From the NCBI GenBank assembly GCA_023052935.1, contig CM041294.1, forward strand, positions 17,676,635 through 17,740,634: 64,000 nt of DNA, in the 5' to 3' direction. The notes under the pieces are model-generated. The model was given only the letters and a program-made list of their open reading frames with translations. It was not told the origin of the DNA and did not search any database. Below, one piece after another: positions 22,753 to 33,911 of this stretch. Source of the stretch: Piezodorus guildinii (lineage: Eukaryota > Arthropoda > Insecta > Hemiptera > Pentatomidae). Both the position numbers and the translations under genes were made by a program. Within the stretch, counting starts at the first letter, position 1, and each line of letters begins with the position of its first letter.

Positions 22753-23744
22753 TTAACCTCATTTATGATCACAAGTATTACAAAAATAAAAAAAAATAAA
22801 AATTTACCTATACAATCTATGAAGGATCTTGGGTTAACACAATAAAAAATTCTTTCTCTGGCGAGATTCTATTTAATCACAAAAATTACATTTCTTTCGT
22901 AATCCGCGAGTTAACCTTGCCATTACTCTCGCAATTATAAATATTAAGCAAGCTAGGGCGAACAAATAGATAAATAAAACATTACACTGATTAAAATTAT
23001 TCACAGCGATTAAACTCGGTTCATTATTGTCAAATGTTGTCTATATATTTCCACTGTGAACTATTATTATAAAGCACGGTCCAGTGGCTGTTTCGTCTGG
23101 ACAGGCAGATCATACGCATGGCTGAGCAGTCCTTGAAGGTGATATCGTTTGACCAAGGACATGAATGGTTTACGTATTTTAGGGAATTAAAATATGTCCA
23201 AAAAAAAAATAAATAAATAAAAGAAGATGAGCTAGATCCATTCATTGGTGTTATACAAATAATACAATAAGTTGTTAAATAACAATGCAAATATATTAAT
23301 ATTATAAAATTTAATATTGTAAATATTCTAAATTGAATGTTTCTTGCTCAAGGCTCATTATAAAACAATCAATCAGTTGAAATATGCTGTGTATATGTAT
23401 TTAGCAATTATAAATATGTGTATACGTAATATATGCTTTGTTTGTTAATTTTAATTAGATATGCCGGTATTTACTAAGCAGCAGTAAGAGTAAAATCACA
23501 CAAAAGAAGCAATATTCCTACTCATTTTGATGTAATATATAATCACGAAATTTTTGATTACTAAATAAGGATGAAACAGTAGATTAAAAACCAAAGGAAG
23601 ATTACTGTCTAATCAATTGATTTTAAAATTCAGTTCGCTTATTATCTGATTTAAAAAATAATACAATTTATGAAAATAATTAGATAAATTACATATATTT
23701 GTTTTTATAATTATATTTTATTTATACAAAATTACCTCAAGATC
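22753..23744. other. AT-rich stretch, nothing recognised
   Basis: No coding similarity or repeat copy was found. The 86-codon frame at 23030-23290 has no recognisable domain. Confidence 0.3.
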
Positions 23745-24225
23745 CCTTATGTCCTCGATCTCATCCCATCCAAATTCCCAACTTTCCACCAGAAACTTAC
23801 TCTTCTTTCTAATCCTCTGGCACAATCCCTATCTAGTACCAACCATCCTTACAACCCTCCTCGCTGGTTGAGGCGGTAGTGGCCGAGAGATCTCTTATAA
23901 ATACGCAACTGGAGTGCTGGCAATGGTCAACTTCTCCACTCATGCATTTCTGGATGCAGAGGTTCGATTCGGAGTTCCCAGGGGCAGTATGTAAATATTG
24001 TATATAGGTATAAAAGTGGCCAAGATTATAGTTAATTTCTTTTATTTTATTTTATTTTTATTTACTATTATTTTTTTTTACTTTCATTTGTTATTGAGGT
24101 ATTTTATTTTTTATTTATTTTGCTTTGTATATATGGAAAGAATGACTTCTTTTATCTCTAATGCTTATTGCCCAAGATAGTGGCATATTGTATTAATTCA
24201 CAATAAAGCAATATTAATTCTAAGA
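23745..24225 (+). pseudogene. Jockey-like subfamily 2, C-terminus and 3' UTR
   Basis: The start reads HPSKFPTFHQKLTLLSNPLA and SSTNHPYNPPRW, matching the block PSKFSNFHQNLLHHPNPLA of the copy at 44.9 kb. The 3' UTR after about 23900 shares GGAGTGCTGGCA-TGGTCA and the TGTAAATATTGTATATAGGT motif but lacks the GCGCCCTCACTTAG segment. It is a 5'-truncated dead copy. Confidence 0.65.
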
Positions 24226-24734
24226 AAAAATTATACAAAAAACACCCTTTTATAGTTAACAAGGTTTTGAGCCTTAGTACTCTTAAGGTTATAGTCATTA
24301 AACTATAATTTAATTAATAATGTATTAGTACAAGAAACACTTAAATTATAAAAAAAAAATAAAAAAATACGAAATATAATTTAAACAGTGATTATAAAAT
24401 GGCGAATCTATACTAATATGTAATCTATGTGCTGTAATGTTATCGATATTTTGATATAGTTGTAATGTTATCGATATCATTATAATTTTATCCATCTTTA
24501 TTCCATCTATTACAGCTTTCGAAAGATCATTCCTTATCCGATCCTCATATGTATGGCATTCTATTCCTTTATATTTTACATCGTATTTGAACATTTATAC
24601 TCGTATATATTATTTCACTTTATTTGACAAGCATTTTAAATTTATTTTTATTAACATTGTATATATGAAAATATTTTTTTTTTAGTTTGTTCTAAATTAT
24701 TATATTATATTATATAATTATTATACTAATTACT
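24226..24734. other. AT-rich stretch
   Basis: A short near-duplicate (GTAATGTTATCGATAT, twice near 24433 and 24463) is the only local repeat seen. No coding signal. Confidence 0.3.
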
Positions 24735-24737
24735 AAC

Positions 24738-25460
24738 TTGTTTGGTACTCTGGGATCCAGAACCTTCTCCCTTGTTGGCTACTCTAAAGATCCTATGGGA
24801 CAGCCTGTTACATTCCATTCTGTACAGATGGCCGTAGAAACCCAAAGGTCTAATTCTAATGGTATCTGTGATGTTTCCCAGATGTTAGTAAAGTTCGCAA
24901 TTTGGTTTACACCTTTGCCTTCCAATTAGTATGATCTTTGGTCCCACAATTGAGACGTTGATTTCCAAACGGTACTAGATCTATTCTGGGGAATTTTACA
25001 GGAAGCGCGAAAATCTCTCATTACTATATTATTTAACTAGCTAATTTGGGTCTTTTTGTCTTAAAATTTATAATTATTTCTTTACTATATTAATAAAACC
25101 ATATTAAAAGTTATGAAATGAAATATTCTGTTATGATTTAGAATGAAACTAAATGTGTAATTAGTATCTTAAGAAATTAATAGCATTTCTAAATCACGTT
25201 ATTAAAGGACATGAGTGTTCATTAGATACAATCAAATTTAAGATTTAGATAAAACTAAATGAGGAGAATATAAATATGTAAAAAAATCAATTTCGTAAAA
25301 AATGTTCTTTAGTACCTTTTGGAAATCAACGTCTCAATTCTCAAGAATTTCCTTTCTTGTACTTCGAGCGGTCTTGGAGGTATCTTCTTTGTTAGAGATA
25401 AGCACTCAGCGGCCTAGAGGATTGCTGGTCTGACTACTGCATTATAGTCTCAGTTTGACA
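24738..25460 (-). pseudogene. LINE reverse transcriptase remnant split by a MITE
   Basis: On the minus strand 25460 to 25336 reads RPAILYAAECLSLTKKIPPR and VQERKFLRI. The frame resumes after the 384-bp insertion at 24951 with VGPKIILIGRQRCKPNCELY, then TDTIRIRPLGFYGHLYRM and NRLSHRIFRVANKGEG. These are the thumb and C-terminal blocks (LY--E-L-L-KK, E-RK-LR-I-GP, FYGHLYRM) of a non-LTR RT. Removing the insertion and one AATT restores FLRIVGPK with no lost codon. The RT palm is missing, so the element was already truncated. Confidence 0.7.
24952..25335. mobile_element. MITE with 4-bp AATT target duplication
   Basis: The ends are inverted repeats of about 24 bp (GAGACGTTGATTTCCAAA then CGGTAC at the left; the reverse with AGGTAC at the right) and the flanks are AATT at 24948-24951 and 25336-25339. 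The host LINE frame closes exactly across one AATT, which confirms both boundaries. The interior is AT-rich, 384 bp in total, with no coding. I do not know its superfamily: a 4-bp AATT duplication is not the TTAA of piggyBac or the TA of mariner. Confidence 0.8.
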
Positions 25461-26639
25461 TTTGAGGACAGATTTTTTTTTTTATTATAAGTTATTCTTT
25501 ATTATAAAAGAAAAAAACATTGATTTCTTTAAATTTAGCTTGAAGCTTTCTGTTCATATTGAATAAAACTTAATAATTTATTTTAATATAAACTTCTATT
25601 CCTTATTTATTAATGTATCAATACACGTACACCTGAGTACAAATCTCTGGAAAGGTAGGTACTCAAACCAGTGATAAATAACCGAAGACTAAAAATTAAT
25701 TTTTTTTTTTTTTTTTTTACTGAAAGTTGAAAGACGGGCAGGACATAAAGTTATAATTTTTACTATAATTCATCTAAACTTTTTAACGAGTGGTCTGAGG
25801 GAAAAAAGTTGTCAAGAGCCCCCGGTCCTATCACTTAAGGGTTTCGATAATCCAGGATAAATCTTTTCCATCGGAATTCGCGAGGCCCTAACTAGGGGGA
25901 GGTGCAATTTGGGGCGACAGTTACAAAGCGGCTACTCCACGGCTAAAGCGATGAAAAATGCAGGCCGTTATAGTTTCCTTTTATTACGGCTGAGAGTTCC
26001 GTTCCATTCAGGTCATCGATTTCTTTTTACCCAAGGCTAGGGTTAATCCTGATTTGTTAAATTGTTTATAAAAAAAAATTCATAAAATAATGATCTGAAA
26101 CCTGAAAAATTGAAATTGCAATAACCTATTATTTGTTAGTCTCAGAAAATAATGGAGGATCAGTTTGTGGATTATTGTAATCTGAGTGAACTTGGATTAT
26201 GTAAAGGCCTGTACTGTTGCACTATTTGTTTTTGCAATATTGATTTATATGTTACTCGATTGTTAAGCAATAAAGAAGATCTAATAAATAATAGAGGATT
26301 TTTTAAAGTTTAAATTATTTATTGATGTTTACAATTGTATTAAGAATTACATTAAATAAGTGTGATGAAACTATCACTTGAAAATACAACAACTTACTTG
26401 TAATACGTGTAGAGACAATACTCATAAGTTTGTTTGTTTGTTTGTTTTGGTTTTAAGGCGTAAAACCCTAAGGTCGTCAACGCCTAGACACTATATGCAT
26501 ATTCAACCTTTATAAAAAAGAACTATTAGGTAATGAGTGATTGAGAGAAAGAAAGAAAAAAATAAATAAAGAAATAAATAATAAATAAATAAAAAAAAAA
26601 TAAAGAAAGAAAAAATATTTTTATGTAAACAATAGTTTC
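25461..26639. other. Unassigned stretch with T-tracts
   Basis: It contains T runs at about 25474 and 25699, a less AT-rich block at 25790-26040 and a (GTTT)n run at about 26430. The block shows no coding or RNA similarity that I recognise, and no second copy in the window. Confidence 0.2.
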
Positions 26640-26916
26640 CTCGCGCGGATCTCATTACCGCGTATGGGGAGCGTCTCACGGGTGGCGGATGTGGGGATGG
26701 TCGGTGGAATTTCCTCGGAAGCTCCTCCCGGCTAAGTCCGATGGACTCGCTGACCAACAATGAGAGCGGCCCTCCAGGCTTGCTGGATGGTGTGACGTAG
26801 GTTCGAACGCCCTACTCACATATTTTAGTTCACAAAATACCACAAACAGTCATGGATTCCTCTGAGGTAAAACGCCCATTATCCGGAAGTAAACTAGTCC
26901 CCGTTCGGGTCTCCGG

Positions 26917-28995
26917 GTGGGGACTGCTTCAGAGGAATCTAGGCGCAAGATAAAAAGTAGAGATCTAACAATAGGGACGTGGAACGTTAGAAGTTTAAAT
27001 ACGGCAGGTGGGTTAAAGTCGGTCGCGAATGAAGTTAAGGGGTACCATTTAGATATCGTTGCATTACAAGAGGTTCGCTGGCCAGGGGAGGGTTCGTTAA
27101 CAGAAGGAAAGTATACCATTTGGTACGGGGGGAGCGTTAATTATTGTTTAGGTACCGGGTTTCTGATTAGGAATAGATTTCTTTCCGCATTACGGGATGT
27201 ACAGTTCTTTAGTGAAAGAATATAGGTTGCTATATTTCAGGGTCGTTGGTCTAAAATCGCGTTTATAAACATTCATTCTCCCACCGAAGATAGTGATGAT
27301 GAAGTAAAATGCGAATTTTATGATAAACTAGAGTCGGTATACGATAAGTTACCGCGAAATTACATTAAAATAATACTAGGTGACGCGAACGCAAAGGTTG
27401 GAAGGGAAGAAATATATCGTCCTACAATCGGTAAAGAAAGTTTGCACGAATATAGTAATGATAATGGGACCCGACTAATAAACTTTGCCATTTCGAAAAA
27501 CCTAATAATCAAAAGTACTACGTTTAAACATAAGGACATTCATAAGTATACGTGGACATCGCCGGATGGACAAACTCGGAATCAAATAGATCATGTTTTA
27601 GTACAAAACAGATGGCAAAGTAGCATAATTAACGTGAGATCGTATCGTGGTGCAGAATGCGGTTCTGATCATGAATTAGTAATCGCGAAACTTCGACAAA
27701 AACTAAATACAAAAAAGAGAACACCGAACTATATTCATCCCGAGAATTTTGATGTTGTTAAATTGAACAACCCCGAAATTAGAAAACAATTCGCGATAGA
27801 AGTAAAAAATAGGTTCGATGCTTTGGAATCTTCAGACGAGGAACACGAAGATGTAAACAAATTATGGGAAGGGATCAGGGATAATATTAAAGAGGTCGGT
27901 AACTTATGTCTTGGGAAAATCGAAAAGAAAAAGAACAAACCTTGGTTCGACAGGGATTGTCAAAATATGTGTGAAAAAAGAAAAACCGCTAAACTGAATT
28001 CCTTAAATAATCCAAGCGATAATAACGTGGCTTACTTTCGGTTAGTAAAAAACGAAACTTCAAAATTCTTAAAAAATAAGAAACGAGAGTATCTTAAACA
28101 CAAAATAATAGAAATAGAAAAACACAGAAGCGAAAATAACGTAAGAGAGATGTACAAAGGTATAAACAAATCGCGTAAAAGATTTGAACCTCTATTGAAT
28201 GGGGTTAAAGATGCGAATAACAACATAATTGCGGATCCGACTGAGATATTAAATAAATTTAAACAACACTTTGACGGCATTCTAAATACGGAAAATAATA
28301 TTCGATCTCCTCCCTCTGAAGACGAAATATATGATTAGTTGCAGAGAAATGGTGGCGATCTTGATGATATTAATATTTCAGGTCATACTTTTGAACACGT
28401 AGAGAAATTCAAGTATTTAGGTTCAATGATAACAAGAAAAAATGAAATCCAGGAAGAAATAAAGTCCCGGTTAAAGGTGGGAAATGCGTGTTATTATTCA
28501 GTTGCTAAATTACTTAGCTCGCGACTTCTGTCTAAAAACTTAAAGGTTAGAATTTATAAAACTATTATTCTTCCAACGGTTCTTTACGGATGCGAAACGT
28601 GGCCGCTTACTTTGAAGGATGAACAACGGCTTAAGGTTTTCGAGAATAAGGTACTGCGTAAAATATTTGGTCCGAAGAGAGATGAGGCCACTGAGGAGTT
28701 TAGAAGGTTGCACAACGCGGAATTGCGGGGTTTGTACCCTGTGAATATAATTGAGTTGATAACATCGCGGAGACTCAAATGGGCGCGTAAAGTTGTTGGG
28801 CTTAGTGAGGAACGGATTCCGAGAAAGTTGGTATTCGCTGAACCGACTGGTAGGCGTCCGAAGGGTAGGCCGAAGCGTCGATGGGAGGATTGCATTAAGG
28901 CTGATCTCGGGGGCTTGGGCTTGACCGGTGAACATTGGACGAGTCTATGCAGGCGAAGTTTGGTGGTATCGGCATCGAACCTTCGGGTTCGGTAA
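26917..28995 (+). pseudogene. RTE-like polyprotein: endonuclease plus RT C-terminus
   Basis: The frame is continuous from a GTG at 26917 to TAA at 28993-28995, broken by TAG at 27223-27225 and TAG at 28336-28338. The endonuclease-exonuclease-phosphatase domain shows all expected motifs: GTWNVRSLN, ALQEVRW, GDANAKVGR, QIDHVL and GSDHELV, so its catalytic residues look intact. A lysine-rich linker follows to PPSEDEIYD. The protein then jumps directly to GHTFEHVEKFKYLGSM, YGCETWPLTLKDEQRLKVFE, FGPKRDE and GRPKRRWEDCIKADL; the RT fingers and the YADD box are missing. An upstream ATG at 26852 is in another frame. The element cannot encode a working RT. Confidence 0.8.
28976..28991 (+). repeat. Conserved UUCG-loop hairpin at the RTE-like 3' end
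   Basis: CGAACC TTCG GGTTCG is a perfect 6-bp stem with a UUCG tetraloop. It encodes the last residues (NLRVR) and sits two bases before the stop codon. The same 16 bases occur unchanged at the end of six other copies: 2968-2983 (-), 17170-17185 (+), 45595-45610 (-), 46093-46108 (-), 58821-58836 (+) and 60956-60971 (-). Confidence 0.9.
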
Positions 28996-29049
28996 GCCTA
29001 TTATTATTATTATTATTATAAACAATAGTTTAAAAAGCTAATACTAGTA

Positions 29050-29400
29050 ATGCTAACTGACTAGGAATGGTCTTTACAATTTCGGTAATAATGACTGCTC
29101 CTTAAGAAAATCAAAAACTAATTCAATGGTTTCCTCTCTATCACCCAGCACCCCTGAAATATTCGGGCTTAGTCCAATTTTATTCAGGTGTGATGAATAA
29201 TAAGGGCATTCTTGAAAAATATGCCGAATGGTAAGGGTTCCATCGGGGCACCGGCTGCCTAGCAAAAAGATAAGAGTGCGTCAGCCGCGATTGTCCTATC
29301 CTTAGCCGGGTCAACGCGACCTCCTCCCTCCGGCTGCTACGGCTAGATGTAGACCAGGGTTTCACAATACTCATAAGTAGTACTCTTATAAGAATTCTAA
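29050..29400 (-). pseudogene. R1/I-like LINE C-terminus, frameshifted
   Basis: Two overlapping minus-strand frames give SSRSSRREEVALTRLRIGQS followed by RLTHSYLFARQ, and then GTLTIRHIFQECPYYSSHLN. Together they form the '(R)REEV-LTRLRIG-(S/T)RLTH-YL...C...H...C' block after RNase H in I/R1-group LINEs, broken by one frameshift. The same block is seen at 33672-33911 (-) and 35745-36040 (+). RNase H and RT are absent. Confidence 0.7.
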
Positions 29401-29999
29401 ATTAAAATTCTCAAAACTCGTAGGTTAGATTAAAAGGCTTCGTAGGATTATCAGGAATCGAAGAGAAAGCAAGGATTGAAACTAATGGGTTGGAGTGGGA
29501 ATGGAGTTTGTACCGGGTTCGGGCCAAGTCAGCAACATATGGAACATTCTGGTCTTCATGGTAGAGATTATTTATAGCAAAGTAAAGCGCATTAAGGATT
29601 TTACGAAGGATTGTAAGAATTGGATACTACTTTCAGTTTTAACAGAAAAAGTATTTTCCTGTTTTTACTGACCAAAATATTCTCTGTTACCTCAATACAT
29701 GTCTGTAAACGTGTTGGCAACTTTTACATACCCTCTAAATATGATTTGTAATTATTAACATTTATATATTCAGGAAATCAATTTTTTTAAGGCTCTCTGA
29801 TAATATTTTTTTTCAGCTTCACCTCTGTCGCGTTTTTATTTAGTACTCCCAACTACTTAATCAGTAAGTAGGTACTTGATGACTGCATTTATTTTTAAGA
29901 CAGCTGATGGGTCTAAAAGACCGCTCTAACAAATTCACTCATTCGAGTGATTGGCTCATGAATGACCAGCAAATACAAAAATAGACAATTTATTTTATT
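29401..29999. other. Stretch with jockey-like 3' sequence at its left end
   Basis: Around 29430-29600 the minus-strand-oriented words CTTCGTAGGATTATCAGGAATC, GGGTTCGGGCCAAGTCAGCAAC (split here by position) and GGATTTTACGAAGGATTGTAAG match the subfamily 1 jockey-like copies at 32.9-33.1 and 63.48-63.68 kb; I therefore read 29425-29635 as a diverged minus-strand copy. The rest is unassigned AT-rich DNA. Confidence 0.5.
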
Positions 30000-30011
30000 T
30001 TCATAATACAT

Positions 30012-30393
30012 AGCGCCCTCACTTAGCTTCCGCTTGCTCTCACCAGTGATGCGGCTGAGAGGGAGGCGCTGGGATCCTTTGGACTCTGCTTGTCCTCCCA
30101 CAAGTGGGAAGACAAGCCCCGTTCTGTGTTCCCTAGCTGTTTGTAAATATTATACATACGTATGAATGTGACATGTTTTGTTTATTTATTTGTTAACTTC
30201 ATTTATTTGTATTTATTTTATCCACAAATTTTGTTACTGTATACGTTTATTTGGTTTGGTTTCATTTTTTATTTTTATTTTGTTTATATTGTAAATATTG
30301 TATGATTGGGATCCTTTAGCAATATTATTATTGTCTATTGTGACAAACTGTAATACATACGAATAAATAAATATATAATAAAATATTGAAAAA
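30012..30393 (+). mobile_element. Jockey-like subfamily 2 3' UTR, solitary insertion
   Basis: It starts at AGCGCCCTCACTTAGC and is collinear with 18567-18958. The flanks TTCATAATACAT (30000-30011) and TTCACAATACAT (30394-30405) match at 11 of 12 positions and are the likely target duplication. There is no coding sequence. The 5' break point is within a few bases of that in the 18.57 kb copy. Confidence 0.8.
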
Positions 30394-30405
30394 TTCACAA
30401 TACAT

Positions 30406-31015
30406 GTGTGTTTATATTGTTGTAATAGCCCAGAAGAATAAATTTTAAGAAAACTCAAATTAATTAGTTTAAAAAAATATAAAACAAAATCGTTAAAGAT
30501 TAAATATTAATTTAAAATAAAGTTCGATCACCAAAGTATTGTGCCGCTGGACAAGATACTTATCGCTGGTTATTTCCAAATGAAATCAGATTAGTTTTTA
30601 ATCTGCCGTTTAGATTAAAGAAAACAAATATTCCTTGCTAAATAAAATTTTACGATTATGGAAATTATCTTACACTATTTGAAATGAAAGTAACCGTTAA
30701 TTGAATATGAACAGAACGAATTAAAACTGCTAATTACTATCAATATTTAACTATATCTGATGAAGTTTTTAATTAAACCAGAGACAGCATTGCTTGTAAT
30801 ATGATTAACTAACCTATGCCCAGAATGTTTTTAAACATTTAATGTTATGTTTAATGATAAGTTGTAATGAATAGCTTCGGTAACAATATTTATTTTCAAT
30901 TTCCGATTCCGAAAAGCTAATGCAATAATATAGGGTTTCATCATAATATACGTTACATGATTATTTGTGATACAAACAATGTTTCGTAATTGACCTATGT
31001 AAAAATAGGGAAACA
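30406..31015. other. AT-rich stretch, nothing recognised
   Basis: I found no coding similarity or repeats here, up to the TA that borders the mariner. Confidence 0.3.
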
Positions 31016-31017
31016 TA

Positions 31018-31941
31018 TTGGGTTGTGTCACATGAAATGTCCGTTTTCAAGATAAAGGATTTTTATTAAAAATAGGATATGAAAACAAGATAATTTTATT
31101 CTAAGTATTTACCTTATTTTTCTACACATTTTTCCCAACGTGACACCAACTTTTTTATCCCCGAACTGAAAAACTCTGAGCTTTGAAGTGAAACAAATTC
31201 TAAAAACGCACTTTTCACTTGATCATCATTTTCAAAAAGTTTTCCTTTGACGAAGTTGTCTAAATTCCTGAACAGGTGGTAATCTGTTGGAGACAAGTCG
31301 GGAGAATATGGTGGGTGCGGAAGAACTTCGTAGCCCAGTTCTTTCAATTTTTGCACGGTATGTTTTGAAATATGGGATCTTACTGCCGCTTAGTGAGATC
31401 ATGAGGTACCCATGTATCGTCCTTTTTTACTTTCCCAATACACTTAAAATGTCTGGAAACCGTAGATGCACTTGAATTTAGTTGTCCTGAGAGTCCTTTA
31501 ACTGTTTGGTAGGGGTTTCTTTCTACTGTATGTTTAAGGACATCGTTGTCTATTACGGACGGAGGTCTTCCTCGGGGCAAGATTTTCAAGTCGGTATCCC
31601 CAGCTGAAAACTTAGCAAACCAACAGTGAATGGTCCGTTCATTAACACTCCCTTCCCCAAACGCCTTGCAAATATTTCTAGCGGCCTCTGCTGCTGAATG
31701 GCCGAGTTTAAACTCGTACAAAAATTTTACTTGAAAATCGCGTGTTTCCATGTTCATATTTAGAGGTATACCAAAAAGTGGGTAATTGATAAGTAAGATA
31801 ATGTTTATTATACAAAGGTAGAGGATTAGTAACTGTTTACTTTAAATATGTAAACATTCGAAAGAAAACAACAGAAACCTGCAAAATCCTTTATGTATTT
31901 CAGAAACTATAAAAACGGACATTTCATGTGAAACAACCCAA
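31018..31941 (-). mobile_element. Mariner, both ends present, transposase internally deleted
   Basis: Terminal inverted repeats begin TTGGGTTGTGTCACATGAAA on the left and, reversed, TTGGGTTGTTTCACATGAAA on the right, with TA on both sides (31016-31017, 31942-31943). At 924 bp it is shorter than a full mariner (about 1.3 kb). The minus-strand frame 31757-31380 holds the paired helix-turn-helix region: FLYEFKLGHSAAEAARNI, WFAKFSAGDTDL, RGRPPSVIDNDVL, STVSRHFKCIGKVK and TWVPHDLTKRQ. The second frame, 31356-31114, resumes at LGYEVLPHPPYSPDLSPTDY and KLVSRWEKCVEK. The catalytic middle with the first two aspartates is missing. Similar copies lie at 15.6, 47.5 and 55.4 kb. Confidence 0.9.
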
Positions 31942-31943
31942 TA

Positions 31944-32240
31944 ATATTAAAAATAATTGTATGATAACTTTTTCCAACCTTAACATACATGGAAAGAATT
32001 CTTCATTTTTTTATTTACATTACAGTAACCCTGCAATGGGTAGATTCATTTTTACGTGTAGCATCTTGCGGTATAACGTGTATTATTATTTCATTACAAA
32101 AGTTACATTACATAACATATTTTGAACAGAAATTATGAAAATAGTATTAATATAATTTTATTAAATAATATTAATAAAAATAACAGTTGTGTCAAGAAAA
32201 GAAAAAATAATAAATGAAATGGGAATAGATAAAGATTTAT
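31944..32240. other. AT-rich stretch, nothing recognised
   Basis: No recognisable coding, repeat or structured content. Confidence 0.3.
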
Positions 32241-32504
32241 TTACAACATAAATGATATAGACCTCAGCTCGCTATGTACAATATCTACATGCATATTGCT
32301 ATTCATCCCATTCTGCATAGTCCACCTGGTCCACAAATCATTAAATTTTGAAAAGTATTTCGTTAGAAGGTCCCACTTCGAAGGCGGGCATTGGGCTCCG
32401 TTTAGCAGGACAGTAGAAATCGATTTGTGCCAATGTCTGTCCAGTTTACAGCATTTAAATAAAATATTGTCGCATGTCAGTTCAACTATCTCAGGTTTAT
32501 TCAA
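32241..32504 (-). pseudogene. Possible R1-like LINE C-terminus
   Basis: The 87-residue minus-strand frame contains ELTCDNILFKCCKLDRHWHK and ends in a mixed-charge tail. The arrangement C--ILFKC---DRHW followed by an LL----W segment resembles the post-RNase H tail of R1-type LINEs. No RT or RNase H is adjacent, and the zinc knuckle is incomplete, so this is a tentative call. Confidence 0.35.
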
Positions 32505-32697
32505 AAGTTCTTAAATGGATATTAATAATATAGGTAATGTTAACTGCGACATATGCTGACGACACTGCTGTCATTACAAAAAACAGACACCATACAGAAC
32601 AGTATAACATTACAATACCACATGGAAAACGTACAAAACTGGTGTAAGAAATGGAAGTTAAAAACTAACCATGACAAGCCACAGCATTCTACATTAA

Positions 32698-33238
32698 ATT
32701 TTTTTTAAACATATTTATTGATATTTACAACTGTATTAAATAAAAATACATCTAGTAAATGCGATGGTGCTATACAAAACTTTCATGAAAAACATGTAGA
32801 GACACTACCCAGTGGCAGCACTCTAAAAATATTCTAAACTAGAAGGCCCCGGGGATATTTCCTTTTCAGGCGCCTCGGAGGATTATCCGGAATTGAAGAA
32901 GAAAGGAATTGAAACTGGTGGGTTAGAGTGAGAATGGAGTTTGTCATGAAAGGATTGATACCTGGTCCGGGTGAGTAATAAAGGGAACATTAAGGTCTTT
33001 ATGGATAAGTTTATTCGTGACAAAGTAAGGAGCGTTGAGGATTTTACGAAGGATTTGGGATTGTAAGGATTGGATGCGGAAAGAAATTGATGGTCTGGTA
33101 GAGCCCCAAAGCTATACTCCGTAAGTCCAGATTGGTCTTATAATAATCATGTAGATGAGCCTTTTGTAGTTCAGAGGAAGGTTTGACCGTTTGTCTAATA
33201 AGTGTTGAAGTAGTCTAAAGCGGCGAGACATTTAATCT
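32698..33238 (-). mobile_element. Jockey-like subfamily 1, 5'-truncated insertion
   Basis: A T run at the left is the poly(A) tail of a minus-strand LINE with the 3' end TTGATATTTACAACTGTATT. The body matches 63320-63833 closely (GATTATCCGGAATTGAAGAA, AGAGCCCCAAAGCT). Flanks ACATTAAAT (32690-32698) and ACATTTAAT (about 33228-33236) are a probable 9-bp target duplication with one mismatch. Its 5' break, at CTAAAGCGGCGA, is the same as in the 63 kb copy. Confidence 0.75.
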
Positions 33239-33512
33239 TAGACGTGGAACCTGCCCTTCAGTTTATATATACAATCACCCGACACCACAATCGTATACAG
33301 TAACCTACCTAGGGCTTATTTTTGACAAGAGGTGCCCACACATCAAAACTAAACGTAAAACGCTAAACTTCCGACTAATACTTTTATAATCGATATTACA
33401 TAGACCTTCTAAATTATCCACTTAGTGTATACACTTATTTATTGAAACTAATATGGACTTTCGCTTGCCAAACATACGGACCTGCTAAAAAAAACATACG
33501 AAAAATACAAAC

Positions 33513-33911
33513 TTTTTTTTTTTTTTTTTTTTTTTTTGAGGCGACAACTACCAGGATCATTTTCGCCTTTGTACCGTCAGACACAGGTTACATGATTATA
33601 GGAGTAGAGTGAGAGTATAGTTTAGATCTGAGAGTAAAGATGGTGTGACTTTAGGAAGCGAATGATGTTAGTTATATGAGGAGAGGAATCAGAGAGAAGA
33701 AGCGACAGATCGGTGGGGAGGTTGAAAAGAATACGTGAAGCGGTATATTATATTGTCGGCATTCTGTGAGGATGTGGAGTATTGAGAGAGGAACCTGACA
33801 TGATCGACAGAGAGGCGGATGTCCACGGGCCATGAGATAACCGTGGGTCAACCGAGACTGTCCTATATCGTAATTTTTAAGACCGGCTAAGAACTCAACC
33901 ATATGTTTCAA
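33513..33911 (-). pseudogene. R1/I-like LINE C-terminus with poly(A)
   Basis: A 26-base T run (about 33512-33537) is the poly(A) tail of a minus-strand element. The frame 33911-33672 reads YDIGQSRLTHGYLMARGHPP and LCRSCQVPLSILHILTECRQ, the 'RIG-(S/T)RLTHGYL...CxxC...H...C' block of I/R1-group LINEs with the zinc knuckle intact. It interrupts the jockey-like element at 32.5-34.3 kb. The 5' limit is uncertain by about 20 bp. Confidence 0.75.

Larger units (their letters stand above)
26640..29015 (+). mobile_element. RTE-like non-LTR retrotransposon, best-preserved copy
   Basis: The copy includes a GC-rich 5' part (from about 26640, with GTAGGTTCGAACGCC near 26800, similar to a tRNA B box), a single apurinic-type endonuclease plus RT reading frame (26917-28995), the terminal hairpin CGAACC-TTCG-GGTTCG (28976-28991) and a (TTA)n tail (about 28999-29020). 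One long frame and a microsatellite tail fit the RTE group; a clade-level assignment would need a phylogeny. The RT core is deleted. Other, shorter copies lie at 2.95, 16.6, 45.6, 46.1, 58.0 and 60.9 kb. Confidence 0.75.

Noticed and set aside
26780..26830. Possible tRNA gene (GTAGGTTCGAACGCC)
   Set aside because: Only a B box-like word is present, without a cloverleaf, and it lies in the 5' region of the RTE-like element.
26917..28995. Host endonuclease gene (such sequences are often labelled craniofacial development protein in insect annotations)
   Set aside because: RT C-terminal blocks in the same frame, a microsatellite tail and six further copies in the window show it is a retrotransposon.
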